Assembly: GCA_034231615.1 (NCBI GenBank) | Contig: CM067307.1 | Coordinates: forward strand, 4,545,147 to 4,609,146 | DNA length: 64,000 nucleotides | Source of the DNA: Meghimatium bilineatum | Lineage: Eukaryota; Mollusca; Gastropoda; Stylommatophora; Philomycidae | Direction: 5' to 3' | Program-made: the position numbers and the translations under genes | In this document: piece after piece, positions 1-11,340 of the stretch | How positions within the stretch are numbered: the first letter of the stretch is position 1 | How the letters are laid out: each line of letters opens with the position of its first letter | Notes under the pieces: model-generated | Database searches by the model: none | Told to the model about the DNA's origin: nothing | What the model saw: the letters and a program-made list of their open reading frames with translations, nothing else

Positions 1-84
1 GTGTACTGCAAGAAGATTAGAGGGTATCAACAATTACGTCAACAATGTGGGAGAGAGGGTCTGAAAAAAAGGTTAGACAATTGC

Positions 85-345
85 TAACAAGAGGGAGATA
101 GAAGGGGAGAGGGGTTGACAAGAGGGAGATAGAAGGGGAGACAGGTTGACAAGAGGGAGATAGAAGGAGAGAGAGGTTGACAAGAGGGAGATAGAAGGGG
201 AGAGGTTGACAAGAGGGAGATAGAAGGAGAGAGAATTGACAAGAGGGAGATAGAAGGGGAGAGGGGTTGGCAAGAAGTAGAAGGGGAGAGGGGTTCACAA
301 GAGGAAGATAGAAGGGGAGAGGGGTTGACAGGAGTTGACGTCTGC
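85..345. repeat. Minisatellite, ~30-bp purine-rich unit
   Basis: About eight imperfect copies of a unit built on GTTGACAAGAGGGAGATAG. The flanking text (GTTGACGTC followed by a TTTTTATACA tract) matches dispersed copies near 16.6 kb and 21.8 kb, so the array seems to have grown inside an interspersed repeat. Open frames across it carry only a leucine/serine/proline-rich repeat and are not taken as genes. Confidence 0.85.
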
Positions 346-402
346 GATACTGTTTTTATACACCGATTATATTATTTGAATGTGAAACAGTTTTCTATGA
401 AT

Positions 403-530
403 ATAATAAACAATTCTAATCTTATAATAAACAATTCTAATCTTATAATAAACAATTCTAATCTTATAATAAACAATTCTAATCTTATAATAAACAATTC
501 TAATCTTATAATAAACAATTCTAATCTTAT
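403..530. repeat. Six-copy 21-bp minisatellite
   Basis: Six almost perfect copies of a unit containing AAACAATTCTAATCTTATAA. Since 21 is a multiple of three, both strands stay open through it, which gives spurious ORFs. Confidence 0.9.
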
Positions 531-654
531 TTTTTCGAACGAGTTCTGCGTAATAAAATGGAGGGAGGAGGGGGTGGGGCGGCTGATTAGGACATCATTA
601 TGCAGGAAGCGTAAGTCCTTGAATTCACAACAGTGTTCACAAAGAGGGAGTGCG

Positions 655-1010
655 TATAGGTGGTTGGTTGGTTGGTTGGTTGCTGATCCAGCGGTCCATG
701 GGCTCATGCCCTTTGACCCAATGCCATTGTGAGATATATGCATGTGTTTGTGAGTTGTTGTTTTGTTCCATATAATGTGTTCCATTTATCTGGCCCTGGA
801 GGGAGAAGCATTTTCCTGATGTCATCCAGCGCTGGACATTCAAAAAGGTGGTGGTCAACAGTTTCATATGGATGAGTGCACAGCCGGCACCCTGGAGTGT
901 GTTGTGGTTGTGTTCTATTCAGGTGATTGTTAAGTTGTACATGTTGTGTGCGCAGTCGGAATATGATACTCTGGTCTTTTCTTTCCAGGAGGTTGATATT
1001 GTCTTTAGGA
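655..1010 (-). mobile_element. LINE 3' end (I/jockey-like C-terminus)
   Basis: The minus strand encodes FRLRTQHVQL, a Cys-x2-Cys pair and ETVDHHLFECPALDD. This is the usual Cys/His C-terminus of RNase H-bearing I/jockey-group LINEs. The element ends in a CCAA-type simple tail, seen as GGTTGGTTGG on the plus strand near 660-682. A second copy of the same family lies at 29060-29295. Confidence 0.75.
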
Positions 1011-1014
1011 TTTG

Positions 1015-1400
1015 GATGCGTATAGGTAGATATGTTGAAAGGTAAATGGGAGTGCACGTAGGTAGATCTGTTGAAAGGTAAATGGGAGTGCACGTAGGTA
1101 GATCTGTTGAAGGTACGTTGGTGAGCAGGTAATAGATGTATTGAAAGGTACGTTTGTCGGCAGGTAGGTATGTAGATGTATTGAAGGTAAGTGGGCGTGC
1201 AGGTAGGTAGATGCGTTGAAAGGTATATGCGTGTGCAGGTATGTAAATCTGTTGAAAGGTAAGTGAGTGTGCAGGTAGGTGTGTAAGTATGTGAAAGTGT
1301 TTGGAGATCAGTGGGTAGGTATTGGAAGGTGTATGTAGGTAGGTATGTAGATGTATTGGAAGGTAAGTGGGTAAGTAGATATATTGTAAGGTAGACAATG
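1015..1400. repeat. 36-bp minisatellite inside a LINE relic
   Basis: Repeated GTAGGTAGATCTGTTGAAAG-type units decay progressively from 1015 to 1400. The array directly abuts the coding part of the minus-strand LINE and is read in the same frame as a Thr/Tyr/Pro-rich repeat. This suggests tandem expansion of LINE sequence at this point. Confidence 0.8.
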
Positions 1401-1494
1401 GAGAGAGTCCAAATTGGCAACAAAATGTTGACATAATATTTGAGCAAGCTCCTAACCAATTTGTTTCTGCGGCAATGATTTTTATTATTTCTAA

Positions 1495-1650
1495 GAGAAA
1501 AAAACGGCCAAAGAGAGTCCTGGATCGATAACATAAGGAATGTTCGGAGCATGATTGTTCTACACTCCTCCGAGTGGTTGAGGGTATATATGGTTAGAGA
1601 GCTTCTTGTACTGATGTGTGGTACCTCTACGACCCTGATGGGTTGAGCAT
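1495..1650 (+). mobile_element. LINE 3'-terminal fragment
   Basis: The plus strand reads KESWIDNIRN and then a degenerate tail ending GTSTTLMG, the pattern of the last residues of RTE-like LINEs (compare the tail at 9261-9495). The copy is short and degraded. Confidence 0.4.
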
Positions 1651-1654
1651 TTAT

Positions 1655-2550
1655 TATTTATCATTATTTCTAATGAGAATTGTGATAACTACAAACATTA
1701 TGATAACAGACACTGCAATATTTATCTTTTCTGTTAAAAATTTGAAGAGTGTTGACAAGTTCAATGTTGAAACTGCGATTTGATCCCTGGAGATTCGGCT
1801 ACGAGCGTGCTTCGGGGCAAACACACCGGAAGTTGTAAGAAACAGTCGTGGGTTGAAGAGAAAAGATACTCGTTCATTTATTGGTTGAAATATAATAATT
1901 TGATTGCTCGCTTTATGAATGAAAGCTTTCTAAAATGTGTCTGAGCGTGCTCAAGTGAAAGAAACGGCATTTATTCGTGACTCCAATTTCTCAGATTCAC
2001 AAAACATTAGTAATATACAATAATTTGAAAAATCTGTGCAAATTTAACTAATGTTTCCAGTTCCTTTTGGCCGCCATTTCTCACGTAAAATTTTTGCGAG
2101 TTACAATGGCAGCGGAAGTTTAACCTCATTTGATAGCGTTCGGTTTTCATAATGGATCTTTTCTCGTAATTATTTTTATGAATTATGTTTATTGGTTTTA
2201 TGGTTGAATGCAGAATATGGAAGAAAGTCGTGTTAGTTACGGAAAATATAAAACATAAATCATTTGCCTATGAAGGCTGCGAACGTGGAAGAGAAACAAT
2301 TATTCATAACAGTATCATTTTTTTCCAATAATATTATTGCTGTTAATGTTTAGTTGTTTTTTTTCAGGGAGGAAATTATCCAGTTCATATATTTTACCAA
2401 TTAACAATTATAGTTTAGCATTTTTGTAGAATCTGAAAGAAAGATCCGAAAACGATATATTTTAGATAAGTAATGAAGAAATGAGAGAGAGAGAAATAAG
2501 AACTCTATGTCACAAGAAGCAAACTCTAATTTTGTGCATCAAAGTGCTAC
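1655..2550. other. Gene-less AT-rich stretch
   Basis: I see no coding potential, RNA gene or clear repeat here. It contains poly-T runs and a short purine (GAGAGA) tract near 2482. Confidence 0.5.
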
Positions 2551-2554
2551 ATAC

Positions 2555-2830
2555 AAGTTTTTCCATATTACTATATAGCATGATTTTCCATATTACAATA
2601 TAGCAAGATTTTCCACATTACTATATAGCAAGTTTTTCCACATTACAATATAGCAGGTTTTTCCATTACTATATAGCAAGTTTTTCCACATTACTATATT
2701 TTAAAAAATTCCCATTACTTTATACCAAGTTATTTCCCATTACTTTGTAACATGTTTTTTCACATTACTATATAGCAAGTTTTCCTCCATTATTTATAGC
2801 AAATATTACCACATTACTATGTAGTTTAGA
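2555..2830. repeat. ~25-bp minisatellite (TTTTCCAYATTACTATATAGCA)
   Basis: About eleven diverged copies of a TTTTCCATATTACTATATAG unit with length changes. Copies become less regular rightwards. Confidence 0.85.
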
Positions 2831-2894
2831 ATATTTTCAATGTGCTAATAACAATATCAACCCTTGGTTATTTTCTATTTTATAATTTTACAAA

Positions 2895-3035
2895 CCTGCA
2901 ACCCGTCAGTGCCATAGGGGTACCACATTGGATGTATCAACACTCACAGAGTCCTCCAGAATTTCTATCTTCAACAATACTGACGAGTGAGGATAAATCT
3001 TGTCTTGTCCAGTCTTTGATGTTTTGGTTAAGTGA
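2895..3035 (-). mobile_element. LINE 3' tail fragment
   Basis: The sequence is homologous to 9295-9425: both carry GGGGTACCACATT followed by a CAGAGNCCTCCAGA block. On the minus strand it corresponds to the extreme C-terminus and 3' UTR of an RTE-like LINE. Confidence 0.55.
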
Positions 3036-3054
3036 AATTTATCTCTTGTGATCA

Positions 3055-3290
3055 TCTTCTTCTGCGAGCATTCTCAAACTCCTGCACACTAACAGGATAT
3101 AGTCCGGAGGACGGAATGCGTTGTGTCCTGGTTAACAATATTGCTACTGCGATATCTGCGTCTTTCTGACATATCCGACTTGAGCATGGCTTTAGGTCAC
3201 CACAAGGAATCATGGTGGTGTACATGTTCAAGCCATGCACGTTTTCATCGTTTCACTATTGAAAAATATTGTTCCTTCTGGACCTGTAGA
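3055..3290. repeat. Dispersed repeat family D, copy 1
   Basis: Shares TTCTGCG-GCATTCTCAAACTCCTGC, the GCGTTGTGTCCTGGTTWACA block and the GACTTGAGCATGG block with copies at 28862, 38445 and 49550. The coding or non-coding nature of the family is not resolved. Confidence 0.6.
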
Positions 3291-3346
3291 CATCTCTATT
3301 TTATTATTTGCCTTATGTTCATTATAGGAAGCACGCTGTACTAAAT

Positions 3347-3485
3347 CTGATAGGGAACTTGCTTACTATCACCGGGTTACAGCATGCCAAGTTTGAAACC
3401 ACGTCCGGACAACAACAAAATACGAATCGTGATTTCTCGACTGACACGACCACTCCTCAAGGTGACCCAACTATACCTGATGTGA
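3347..3485 (+). mobile_element. SINE-like repeat (family with GTCCGGACAA), + copy
   Basis: Contains GCTTACTATCACYGGGTTACAG, a GTTTGAAACC block resembling a tRNA B box, CCACGTCCGGACAA and CGACCACTCCTC. The same modules occur in reverse at 6045-6240 and 30160-30355, so it is an interspersed short element. Confidence 0.6.
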
Positions 3486-3499
3486 ACTTTCCAGAAACA

Positions 3500-4200
3500 A
3501 ATTACTTTTCCTTCCCTCTAGATACCCCACGTTTCTTACATTCTCTGTATGTGTTCGTTCTCAGCCTCGTTGACATCATATTCATCTTAAAAAGAATTAT
3601 TACTTCTTTGGTCAAATCTGCTTTATCTCTTCTCGGCATTGAACCATCTATGGCGGCATTGCCTGCCAATAAGTTGGCTCTCTCATTTTCTCTGACCCCA
3701 GCATGACCAGGCAGTATATCCATGTAATGCTCTGGACAATTGAGTTCTTCAATAAGTCCCACCATTATTTTCTCATCATGTACTTTCTATATTGCATAGC
3801 ATGCTTTGAGAGTCTGTATTACCGAGTGTGTTGATGTATCAGTTATCATTCATTTAGAGCTGCTGTAACTCCCGATATCTCCATCCTCATGCTCGATGTG
3901 ACAGTTGAATATCCTGAAGATTTCTCAACCATCTTCACACTGTTTCTGTAGACAACAAAAACCCAACCGCTTTTATTTGTATTTTTGCTTACTGAGCCAT
4001 CCGTGTATATAATTATGTCTTGTGGTTTCCAGTGTAGCTGGGCGAGAACATGCACTGTAACCTGGGCTCTGACACCCGTCCATTTTCGACACGCTTTATC
4101 TAGTTGTATTATTACTTTAGTCAGTGATTTCCTCTCAGTGTCTACCTCCACCCATTCACTACCCTTTCCTATTTCTTCCATATCACATACTCTTCGCAGT
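3500..4200 (-). mobile_element. LINE RNase H fragment
   Basis: On the minus strand IIIYTDGSVSKNTNKSGW opens an RNase H domain, TSSMRMEISGVTAAL supplies the glutamate strand, and downstream in a shifted frame GHAGVRENERANLLAGNAA gives the last motif. The fragment has frameshifts. It derives from an I/jockey-group LINE and is too short to be functional. Confidence 0.75.
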
Positions 4201-4815
4201 GTAACTTAATTCCGTGTTTCTACATCATTTGTAAGATCAGGATGTGTCTGCTAATGTAGATTTGGCGCTATAATATGGGACCTTTGATGTGAGAGTATTG
4301 CCCTTCCGGTTGTTCGAACGAGATCTCGCGTGATTAAAGAGATGAAATAAAGATGTGTTTACGAGAGAGCATATGTTTACACAGCAGTTTTGATGTGTTG
4401 CTATGGTAATTAAAAATATAGCATGTCAACGAATATTCCAGGCATATTTGTTAGTTGTTAATGTGTAAATATTGATGTTTCTCCTATGTGTATACTCAAA
4501 CGCCTGCCTGAGCAGTTCAGAAAGCAGGATTTTGTCAATGCAACTTCCATACACACGAAGAGTTGGTAGATTTCAACCACTACCGTTACTTAGAAGAAAC
4601 ATAAAACATGTCATGTAGGCCTCTTTGACAATGTCATTTACAAAACAGACAGCAGAAAAAATATCGAACATGGCTGACCGTGGTTAACTTTGAACATGGT
4701 GACCAGCGTGTGAGTGCAAAAATTAGTTCTGTCGTACGGCCGGCCTACTACTAGCGATATGGTTACACAAGTCCGCCGTTCCGTGGAAATGGTGAAAACA
4801 CTTGTATTAGTTACC

Positions 4816-4950
4816 GACGTCGAAATCGGATGTGTCGGTACATTGGTGCAAATCAAACAACCACACGACGCATTTCCGTTCTGTGGATTACGTCACACTG
4901 TAAATCTCGTAGAAATATCTTCTACAAGATAGATCCGATGGGTTCTTGAG
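4816..4950 (+). repeat. Dispersed repeat family A, copy 1 (+)
   Basis: The pattern is GGATGTGTCGG..., a GGTGCAAATC block, a GCATTTCCGTTCTGTGGATTA block, and an end resembling CTACAAGAKAGATCCRRTGGG. The family recurs at 22845, 26880, 29553, 42725, 43455, 49665 and 63515, in both orientations. Confidence 0.75.
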
Positions 4951-5489
4951 AAGAGTGCACAAAAAGAAAATGACTTTTAGAATTTCTATTAATGTGAAAT
5001 GTTAGTTAAAAATTATTTGCTTGGAATCTCTTCCTAGAAATAATTATCAACAAACTTCTCTACAGGTGAAGCTGTAAACAACCCCCCCCCCCTAAAAGTA
5101 AACCCCTACAGAAAATGGGGGACCCAAAGGCAGTTGACAATGTGTTAGTATTAAACCATGTTTTGGAATCTCTTGAAGCTCTTCTTGGTTTTTAGCGTAT
5201 TGGCGTTGCCTTTCCCATGGAGCTAATCAACGGAACCGAGAGGCGGTTAGTGAAATTGTTATGACACTTTCTTAATGAAAGCTGACCGAGCAAGCAATCG
5301 TGTATGAAATTTTGATGGTTTCCATTTGATATTTTACACTGATCTGCTTTCTAACCGTCTGTAAAGACACACAATATCATAATCAGCCCCTATGAGTAGG
5401 AGGCTTTTCTCAAATAAATGCACGCTCCTTGAGAGCTGAGTCATTCTGGGTAAGAAATAAAACCCTGGATAAACTTTCCCATCGTACAG

Positions 5490-5655
5490 ACGGATATAAG
5501 AGCTGTATTGTTCGTGATTCATGGAGCACGAAAATATCAAACATTCCACGAGTGTCGAGATTAATAATAGACTCTAAATTGGAAGGGCTGGCATGGAAAA
5601 GTTATCATACACATGGATATAAGAGCTGTATTGTTTGTGATTCACGGAGAACCAA
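5490..5655 (+). repeat. Direct duplication of a ~34-bp segment
   Basis: GGATATAAGAGCTGTATTGT plus GTGATTCAYGGAG occurs at about 5491 and again at about 5615, 124 bp apart. Intervening sequence is not obviously repeated. A 160-codon open frame crosses this region but has no recognisable domain. Confidence 0.6.
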
Positions 5656-5976
5656 ACTACAAACTACCAAACATTTGAAGAGCTTGGCTAGACTCATACT
5701 ACTTCTTCAAGGTCTGCATTGTCTGCCAGTTGAAAACACAAAGAAATTTTTTAACCATGGCAGCAGCCTGCCGACGGGGATGAACCCAATTCTTCATGTA
5801 CTAGGCCGCAGCAACTATTCGGTGGGGATAAATACTCAGTTTCTGGGAAAACCACAACGCACTAAAGATGTGAGTGTTTGTGCCACACTGGGTAATAAGA
5901 ATGAAAATTAAAAATAAGTAAGGAGTGTTGCAACAAAGTACATAACACATGAATAACATCAACAAAAACAGATGAC

Positions 5977-6001
5977 GTTTCGATTAAAAAGTATTCATCA
6001 G
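5977..6001 (-). ncRNA. Hammerhead-core-like motif (minus)
   Basis: Minus strand reads CTGATGA, a short A/T hairpin, then CGAAAC. This is the order of the conserved hammerhead ribozyme core (CUGAUGA, stem II, GAAA). Here one extra A follows CUGAUGA and I cannot pair a good stem I, so self-cleavage is uncertain. Related copies lie at 6564, 26500, 42497 and 55150. Confidence 0.35.
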
Positions 6002-6044
6002 GACAAACACAAACAAAACAATATTATGTGGGATGGCCAGTTCC

Positions 6045-6240
6045 CTTTCTTGCTGTTTATCTTTTCTAATCCATGTTTTAAGTACCCATTTACATGTGGA
6101 TTGACTGGAGGAGTGGTAGTGTCAGGCCAGAATTCACGCCTAGCATATTTTTTTCTGTCCAGGCTATAGTTTAAGACTTGTCTAAGACCTTGCACGATGT
6201 AACCCAATGATAGTAAACAAGTTCACTATCAACTAGGCTG
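6045..6240 (-). mobile_element. SINE-like repeat, minus copy
   Basis: Shares TTCCCTTTCTTGCTGTTTAT, the AAGTACCCATTTACA block and GACTGGAGGAGTG with 30160-30355. The minus strand corresponds to the SINE-like family also seen at 3347. Confidence 0.6.
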
Positions 6241-6301
6241 CCACGCTTCTCTTCAACGTCTACTATATATTATAACCAGATTTAATGCAAACTGAATATT
6301 A

Positions 6302-6355
6302 TTATTGTTGTTATTATTATTATTATTATTGTTATTATTATTATTATTATTATGC
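6302..6355. repeat. (TTA)n microsatellite
   Basis: Runs of TTATTA and TTGTTA triplets. Confidence 0.9.
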
Positions 6356-6563
6356 AAATATTAATGCGTTTATTTTCAATTTTTATTTCTTTGTGTGACC
6401 TACTGTACTTTCTCCTAATGTAATCACATTTCTGTGTCTCTGGTTTCCCTTCGTTTTCAATTTATTTTCATGAACCTATACTATATATTATAACATTGCT
6501 TTAGTGTTACGTATAGTCTCCGTTTGATTATGTTGTCTCATTGTGTATATGTTCGTTTATTTC

Positions 6564-6590
6564 TTGATAAAGAAAATTGTGTCGAAACAT
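6564..6590 (+). ncRNA. Decayed hammerhead-core-like motif
   Basis: CTTGATAA, a 12-base spacer and GTCGAAACATTG. A diverged copy of the CTGATGA...CGAAAC motif seen better preserved at 5977 (minus) and 42497. Confidence 0.3.
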
Positions 6591-6617
6591 TGATCCTGTG
6601 TGCGCCCGGTGTGTTCA

Positions 6618-6862
6618 ACGTCCTGGCGCAGTGGTTAAGCTGTTCACCTTGTGTTCAAGAGGTCACGGGTTCGAATCCGGCTCGTGTCGTCTTGTTTATA
6701 AGGTGGATTTTTTTTCGGAGATCCCTGTGGATTATCACCTGAAGCTACGGAGTTACGTGCTATGAGTGGTACTCTCGGCAGGCGGGTGCCGCTTCGTTGA
6801 GAGGGACGGAGTACATATGGGAAACCGAGTACAGGGAAGTCAATCTTATACGGCTTTTAAAC
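6618..6862 (+). mobile_element. tRNA-derived SINE, copy 1
   Basis: The head has a polymerase III A box (TGGCGCAGTGGTTAAGC) and a B box (GGTTCGAATCC) spaced as in a tRNA. The body continues GGAGATCCCTGTGG, GAAGCTACGGAGTTA and GGTACTCTCGGCAGGCG, and ends near GAAGTCAATC. A second copy with the same head and body lies at 62940-63180, so this is a SINE and not a tRNA gene. Confidence 0.85.
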
Positions 6863-7404
6863 CCTTTTAAACTGCTATTTAATCGTTTTTTACAAATGTT
6901 TGTTTATATATTTATTTACTAAACATTATAACAACCAAATATAATTATACATCCCTCAATCTCTTCTGGAAATCAGAAATATGTATTTGTAATCCAATTT
7001 TTCCCATCAATTTCCGATTGCATGCAGTCACACAAAATGATTATTACAGTCAGCATGTCAAAATGCATTGTACATGCATAATTTAGACATGCATATTCTT
7101 TCTGGAGTGTTTACAAATGACTTGCTTGTTATGCCTTCAGATATCATGGATGTAAATGCTGTTGATTGTGTGCCCTAAGGCACCATAGACAGAATAGTTG
7201 CCACAGTAGAGAGTATAGGGGGGAGCTGTTTTCACACACGAAAGATATTATAATGTGTCCCATCTTCTATAATGTTGTCTTCCTTTTTCTTTTTCAATCA
7301 ATTATTATACATCCATTATTATATTGATCATGTATAGATCGGCTTGTTATATGTCTTTATCGATTCCTGATGTTAAAAAGTAAAGTTAACTCATGACATT
7401 TGTT

Positions 7405-7515
7405 CATGACGTAAGGGTGTAAGATGTTAGCGATCTCAAATTTCAGTGGCATTGCTATATGATGGCGGTAGCCATCTCATTTCCCTCGCAATCCGACTAT
7501 CGTTCTGTGAATAGC
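7405..7515 (-). mobile_element. SINE tail fragment (second tRNA-SINE family)
   Basis: GTAAGATGTTAGCGATCTCA, a TTTCAGTGGC block and GGCGGTAGCCATCTC match the tail of the tRNA-headed SINE at 52290-52525. The tRNA-like head is missing here. Confidence 0.65.
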
Positions 7516-7844
7516 TAAGTTGCGACAGTACTTTAGTATTTGTTCTAGTGTCTGTATTGTTGCTCTATAGAACAATTTCCCTGACCCACTAATTTTAATT
7601 CGGTATGTGCCCTTAGATGACCGTGGCCAGTTTTCGATCAAAATAGTATGACTCGTTCATTTCTATTAAATGTGTTAATGTTGTCGTGCTCAATGCTATA
7701 ATTTCCGTTCTCTCCATTGAAGTCGCATAGAATGTTTTCGTACAGGCTTTGCTTCCATAAAACTTTGAGACTAAGGGATATTACCTCCCTTTTGTCAATT
7801 CGTTTGCTTTTTCATGCCTGTGGGTGTCAAAATTAGTTGGTATC

Positions 7845-8205
7845 CATTGTAGTACACTACGGTACAAGTGTAGTACACGAGGGTACAAGTGTAGTATACT
7901 ACTGTACAAGTGTAGTACACTAAAGTACAAGTGTAGCACACTACGGAGCAAGTGTAGCACACGACGGTACAAGTGTAACACACCACGGTACAAATATATT
8001 ACACGACGGTACAAGTGTAACACACTACGGTACAAGTGTAGCACACTACATTACAAGTGTAGCACACTACGTTACAAGTTTAGCACACTACGGTACAAGT
8101 GTAAGACACTACGGTACAAGTGTAGCACACTACGGTACACGTGTAGCTCACGACTGCAAAAGTGTAGTACACTACGTTACAAGTGTAGCACACGGCGGTA
8201 CAAGT
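7845..8205. repeat. 21-bp minisatellite
   Basis: About 17 copies of a unit close to GTGTAGCACACTACGGTACA plus one base. The length is a multiple of three and the unit lacks stops in some frames on both strands, so long frames run through it (Cys/Tyr/Lys repeats on plus, Leu/Tyr/Arg/Val repeats on minus). No real gene is inferred. Confidence 0.95.
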
Positions 8206-8380
8206 GCGCCTGTGATTCTTTGTACATACTGTTGAAGACTATTTGTGGCTCAGATTGATCTTGTAACATCGCCACCATGGATTGTAGATTATATTTCTTA
8301 GATCACAACAATAACACTAGCATCTGGATAAACGGAAAGTTGCCTAAGTTTATATTCAACTGAGTTCTGAGAAATGCATA

Positions 8381-8411
<31 letters not shown>

Positions 8412-9255
8412 TATTATTGTTATTATTGTTAACATATTTCGTGTATATAACATTGCTATGTAACTATTGTTGAATTGTTAGACATTACTACTGCCATTTT
8501 TGTAGATGTGTCTGCTGTATAGGGGGAAGGGTAGATCATTGAAGGGTAATTTTTGGGACATACCTGGCGGGAGTTGCACGAAAGGTGTATTCAGGAATGA
8601 GGTGCACGAAAGGTATAAGATGGAGGCGCCAAATGCGATTAAATCAGTTGTTGTTATCTGGAACCGAAGATGACCTACAGCAAACCACTTTATACATGAA
8701 CAATATTGGACCGGATGTTTAACAATTTATCGCAGAAGAAGAGGAACCCTTGATAACGATACATTTAACACCAACATCTACCACATCACAATTTCTTTGA
8801 ACATATTCCAGTACAATTAGCAGATACAATAAGATGGCATATCGAAGAACTAACGGCGTAATGAAGAACTAACGGTGTGTCCTTTCATTTTATGTTTGAT
8901 GTAATCTAAAAGCACATTTGGAGTGATTTGAACTAATTCAAACCAATTATAGCTTCAAAAGCTAGTTTTTAGTACATTCATTTTTAAATCAAGTTCCATT
9001 CGCGATATCGATAAAATGCATTTAAACAAATTTCTGTCTTTCCAAGAATTTGTAATGGTTTGATTCAAGTACATGTAAATAACTCTTTTAATGGTGGGAT
9101 TTGGCGTACGAGGAAAGAAAGTATGTACATAATTTTAATTAGTCTAGTTTGTTACGTGTGAAAAGCTCGAATCGACTTATTTTTTTTTTAAAGTGAATGT
9201 TGAGTAATGTGTCTCTCAAAGAATCGGTTTAAATTAGCACATTAAATTAACAAGA
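8206..9255. other. Gene-less stretch
   Basis: Nothing coding recognised. Contains an (AAT)n microsatellite at about 8385-8430 and a short duplicated GGTGCACGAAAGGTAT-type segment near 8570-8615. Confidence 0.5.
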
Positions 9256-9260
9256 AATAC

Positions 9261-9495
9261 ATGAACATCAATCAATCAATCAATAAACCCATAACCCTTC
9301 AGGGTCGTAGGGGTACCACATTTGGAGGCCTCAGCCCACAGAGACCTCCAGAGAATTATATCCTCAGCGATGCGGATGAGTGTGGAAATATCTTGCCCTG
9401 TCCATTCATTGATGCTGTCTGTCCATGTCTTTATTTGTTCTCCTCTGCTTCTTCCACCCACGACAGTTCCTTGCAGTATTGTTTTTGACAAGGAA
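9261..9495 (-). mobile_element. LINE C-terminus and 3' end (RTE-like)
   Basis: Minus strand reads ILQGTVVGGRSRGEQIKTWT, SINEWTGQD and EDIILWRSLWAEASKCGTPTT. This is the standard C-terminal tail of RTE-like LINEs ending in a short simple repeat (ATCA copies at 9267-9285 on plus). Confidence 0.75.
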
Positions 9496-9619
9496 TCGTG
9501 CCTGCATACATGTCCGAACTATGCTAGTATTCATCGTTTCACTATACATGAACATAGGAGGTTGCAAAGAAATATATATAAACATAGTGCTGGTTGCGGT
9601 TAACGTAATTCAGTCATCC

Positions 9620-9930
9620 CGACCTCCGCAATTATCATGTTTTTTATACATTAGTAACCGCATATTAAAAGAAATAAAGTTGAAACAAATAAATTATTTT
9701 GGACATATTAAAAGACATGACACTTTATTGAAGACATTACTTGAGGATAAAGTCAAAGGGAGACGAGCAAGAGGTAGACAGAGATATAAATGGGAGAGTA
9801 ACATCACAAGATGGACAAGTTACAGTCTAGTGCACCATCAAAACAAGAGACAGGAGATGTTGGAGGCCCATTGCAGCCAAACTTCGTTGCGGAGACGGCA
9901 CATAATGATTATGATGAACAACATGTAGTA
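9620..9930 (+). mobile_element. LINE C-terminus fragment (RTE-like)
   Basis: Plus strand reads KLKQINYFGHIKRHDTLLKT, then RGRQRYKWESNITRWTS and a terminal RRRHIMIMMN. It is the C-terminal arm of an RTE-like LINE on the opposite strand to the preceding fragment. Confidence 0.75.
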
Positions 9931-9934
9931 AGTA

Positions 9935-10635
9935 CACTATGAAAAATAGCGTACAAAAACACATGTTACGAAAACTATCGTATAAAAAACATGTTACGAA
10001 AACTAGCGTGTTATGAAAACTAGTGTACACAAACACATGTTACGAAAACTAGCGTATAAAAACACGTTACGAAAACTAGCGTACAAAAACACATGTTACG
10101 AAAACTAGCGTACAAAAACACATGTTACGAAAACTAGTGTACAAAAACACATGTTACAAAAACTAGCGTACAAAAACACATGTTACGAAAACTAGCGTGT
10201 TATGAAAACTAGCGTACAAAAACACATGTTACGAAAACTAGCGTGTTACGAAAACTAGCGTACAAAAACACATGTTATGAAAACTAGCGTACAAAAACAC
10301 ATGTTATGAAAAATAGCGTACAAAAACACATGTTACGAAAACTAGCGTACACAAACACATGTTATTAAATCTAGTGTACAAAAACACATGTTATGAAAAC
10401 TAGCGTACAAAAACACATGTTATGAAAACTAGCGTACAAAAACACATGTTATGAAAACTAGCGTATAAAAACACATGTTATTAAATCTAGTGTACAAAAA
10501 CACAAGTTATGAAAACTAGCGTACAAAAACACATGTTATGAAAACTAGCGTACAAAAACACATGTTATGAAAACTAGCGTATAAAAACACATGTTATTAA
10601 ATCTAGTGTACAAAAACACAAGTTATGAAAATTAA
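9935..10635. repeat. 29-bp minisatellite
   Basis: About 24 copies of a unit near GTACAAAAACACATGTTACG plus AAAACTAGC. Variants include short units lacking the ACAAAAACACAT segment and a set with TTATTAAATCTAGT, showing higher-order duplication towards the right end. Confidence 0.95.
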
Positions 10636-10849
10636 CAAGTCTCCAACACCAATGGATATAACAATAAATAACACCAATTACAACAAGCCACTGTTACCTC
10701 TAATATTTTATGCTAGTGTGTCCTGATATAACCTAATTGAACTTTGTTGTCCGCTGGTTGAAAGGGCCTCGCCTCTCTAAAAGAGGGGTAAACTCATTAA
10801 CTACCTACATACTACCAACGAATGTAAATATCTAGACAGAAATTCCTCC

Positions 10850-11005
10850 GAAAATGGAAGACAGACAAATAGAAACAAGGTGTCAGAAAGCAAATACAGT
10901 GACATGGAGGATAGACAAATAGAAACAAGGTGTCAGAAAGCAAATACAGTGACATGGAGGATAGACAAATAGAAACAAGGTGTCAGAAAGCAAATACAGT
11001 GACCT
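10850..11005. repeat. Three-copy 50-bp tandem repeat
   Basis: Three nearly identical copies containing AGACAAATAGAAACAAGGTG and TCAGAAAGCAAATACAGTGA. Confidence 0.9.
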
Positions 11006-11224
11006 ACCAACTTTCATTATTGCTTCACTTAAAGATCAAGATGGAAATCAAATAATATATAATATCTACAATTTGTATACCAATACTCTGCTACCAATGT
11101 CAAACATCGTCTATAACAGATTTGCTGTAAAGTAAAATCTTCTACATGTGAAAAGAAGAATCTGGGAGAAGCATCAATGGTCGCTAAAACAGATAAAATA
11201 AGATATAAATAAATGAAGATAAGA

Positions 11225-11330
11225 TGTTGGTATAATATCTTGTATTGAACATGTCGAAAGACAGCAAGTAAAATGGTTCGATCACCTTATGAGAATTAAC
11301 CCAAATCTACTATCAATAAGAGCATATAAC
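11225..11330 (+). mobile_element. LINE C-terminus, 5' half, split by insertion
   Basis: Reads IEHVERQQVKWFDHLMRINP and then IRAYN. It continues after the inserted LINE at 12888 as GYRNEGRPRKGWIENI. The uninterrupted relative at 26225-26480 has RINPYWPAAGAYNMK then RYRRRPRRRWIEGV, which confirms that the two halves belong together. Confidence 0.7.
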
Positions 11331-11340
11331 CAAAAAAAAA

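Noticed and set aside
17-298. Leucine/proline/serine-rich proteins read on the minus strand
   Set aside because: They are translations of the ~30-bp minisatellite. Repeats in other frames give equally long products.
5429-5911. 160-codon open frame
   Set aside because: Contains a direct duplication and no recognisable domain. No splice or signal features. Length alone is not convincing.
6618-6690. A tRNA gene
   Set aside because: The A and B boxes belong to a longer repeated unit with a second copy at 62940, and there is no matching acceptor stem, so it is a SINE.
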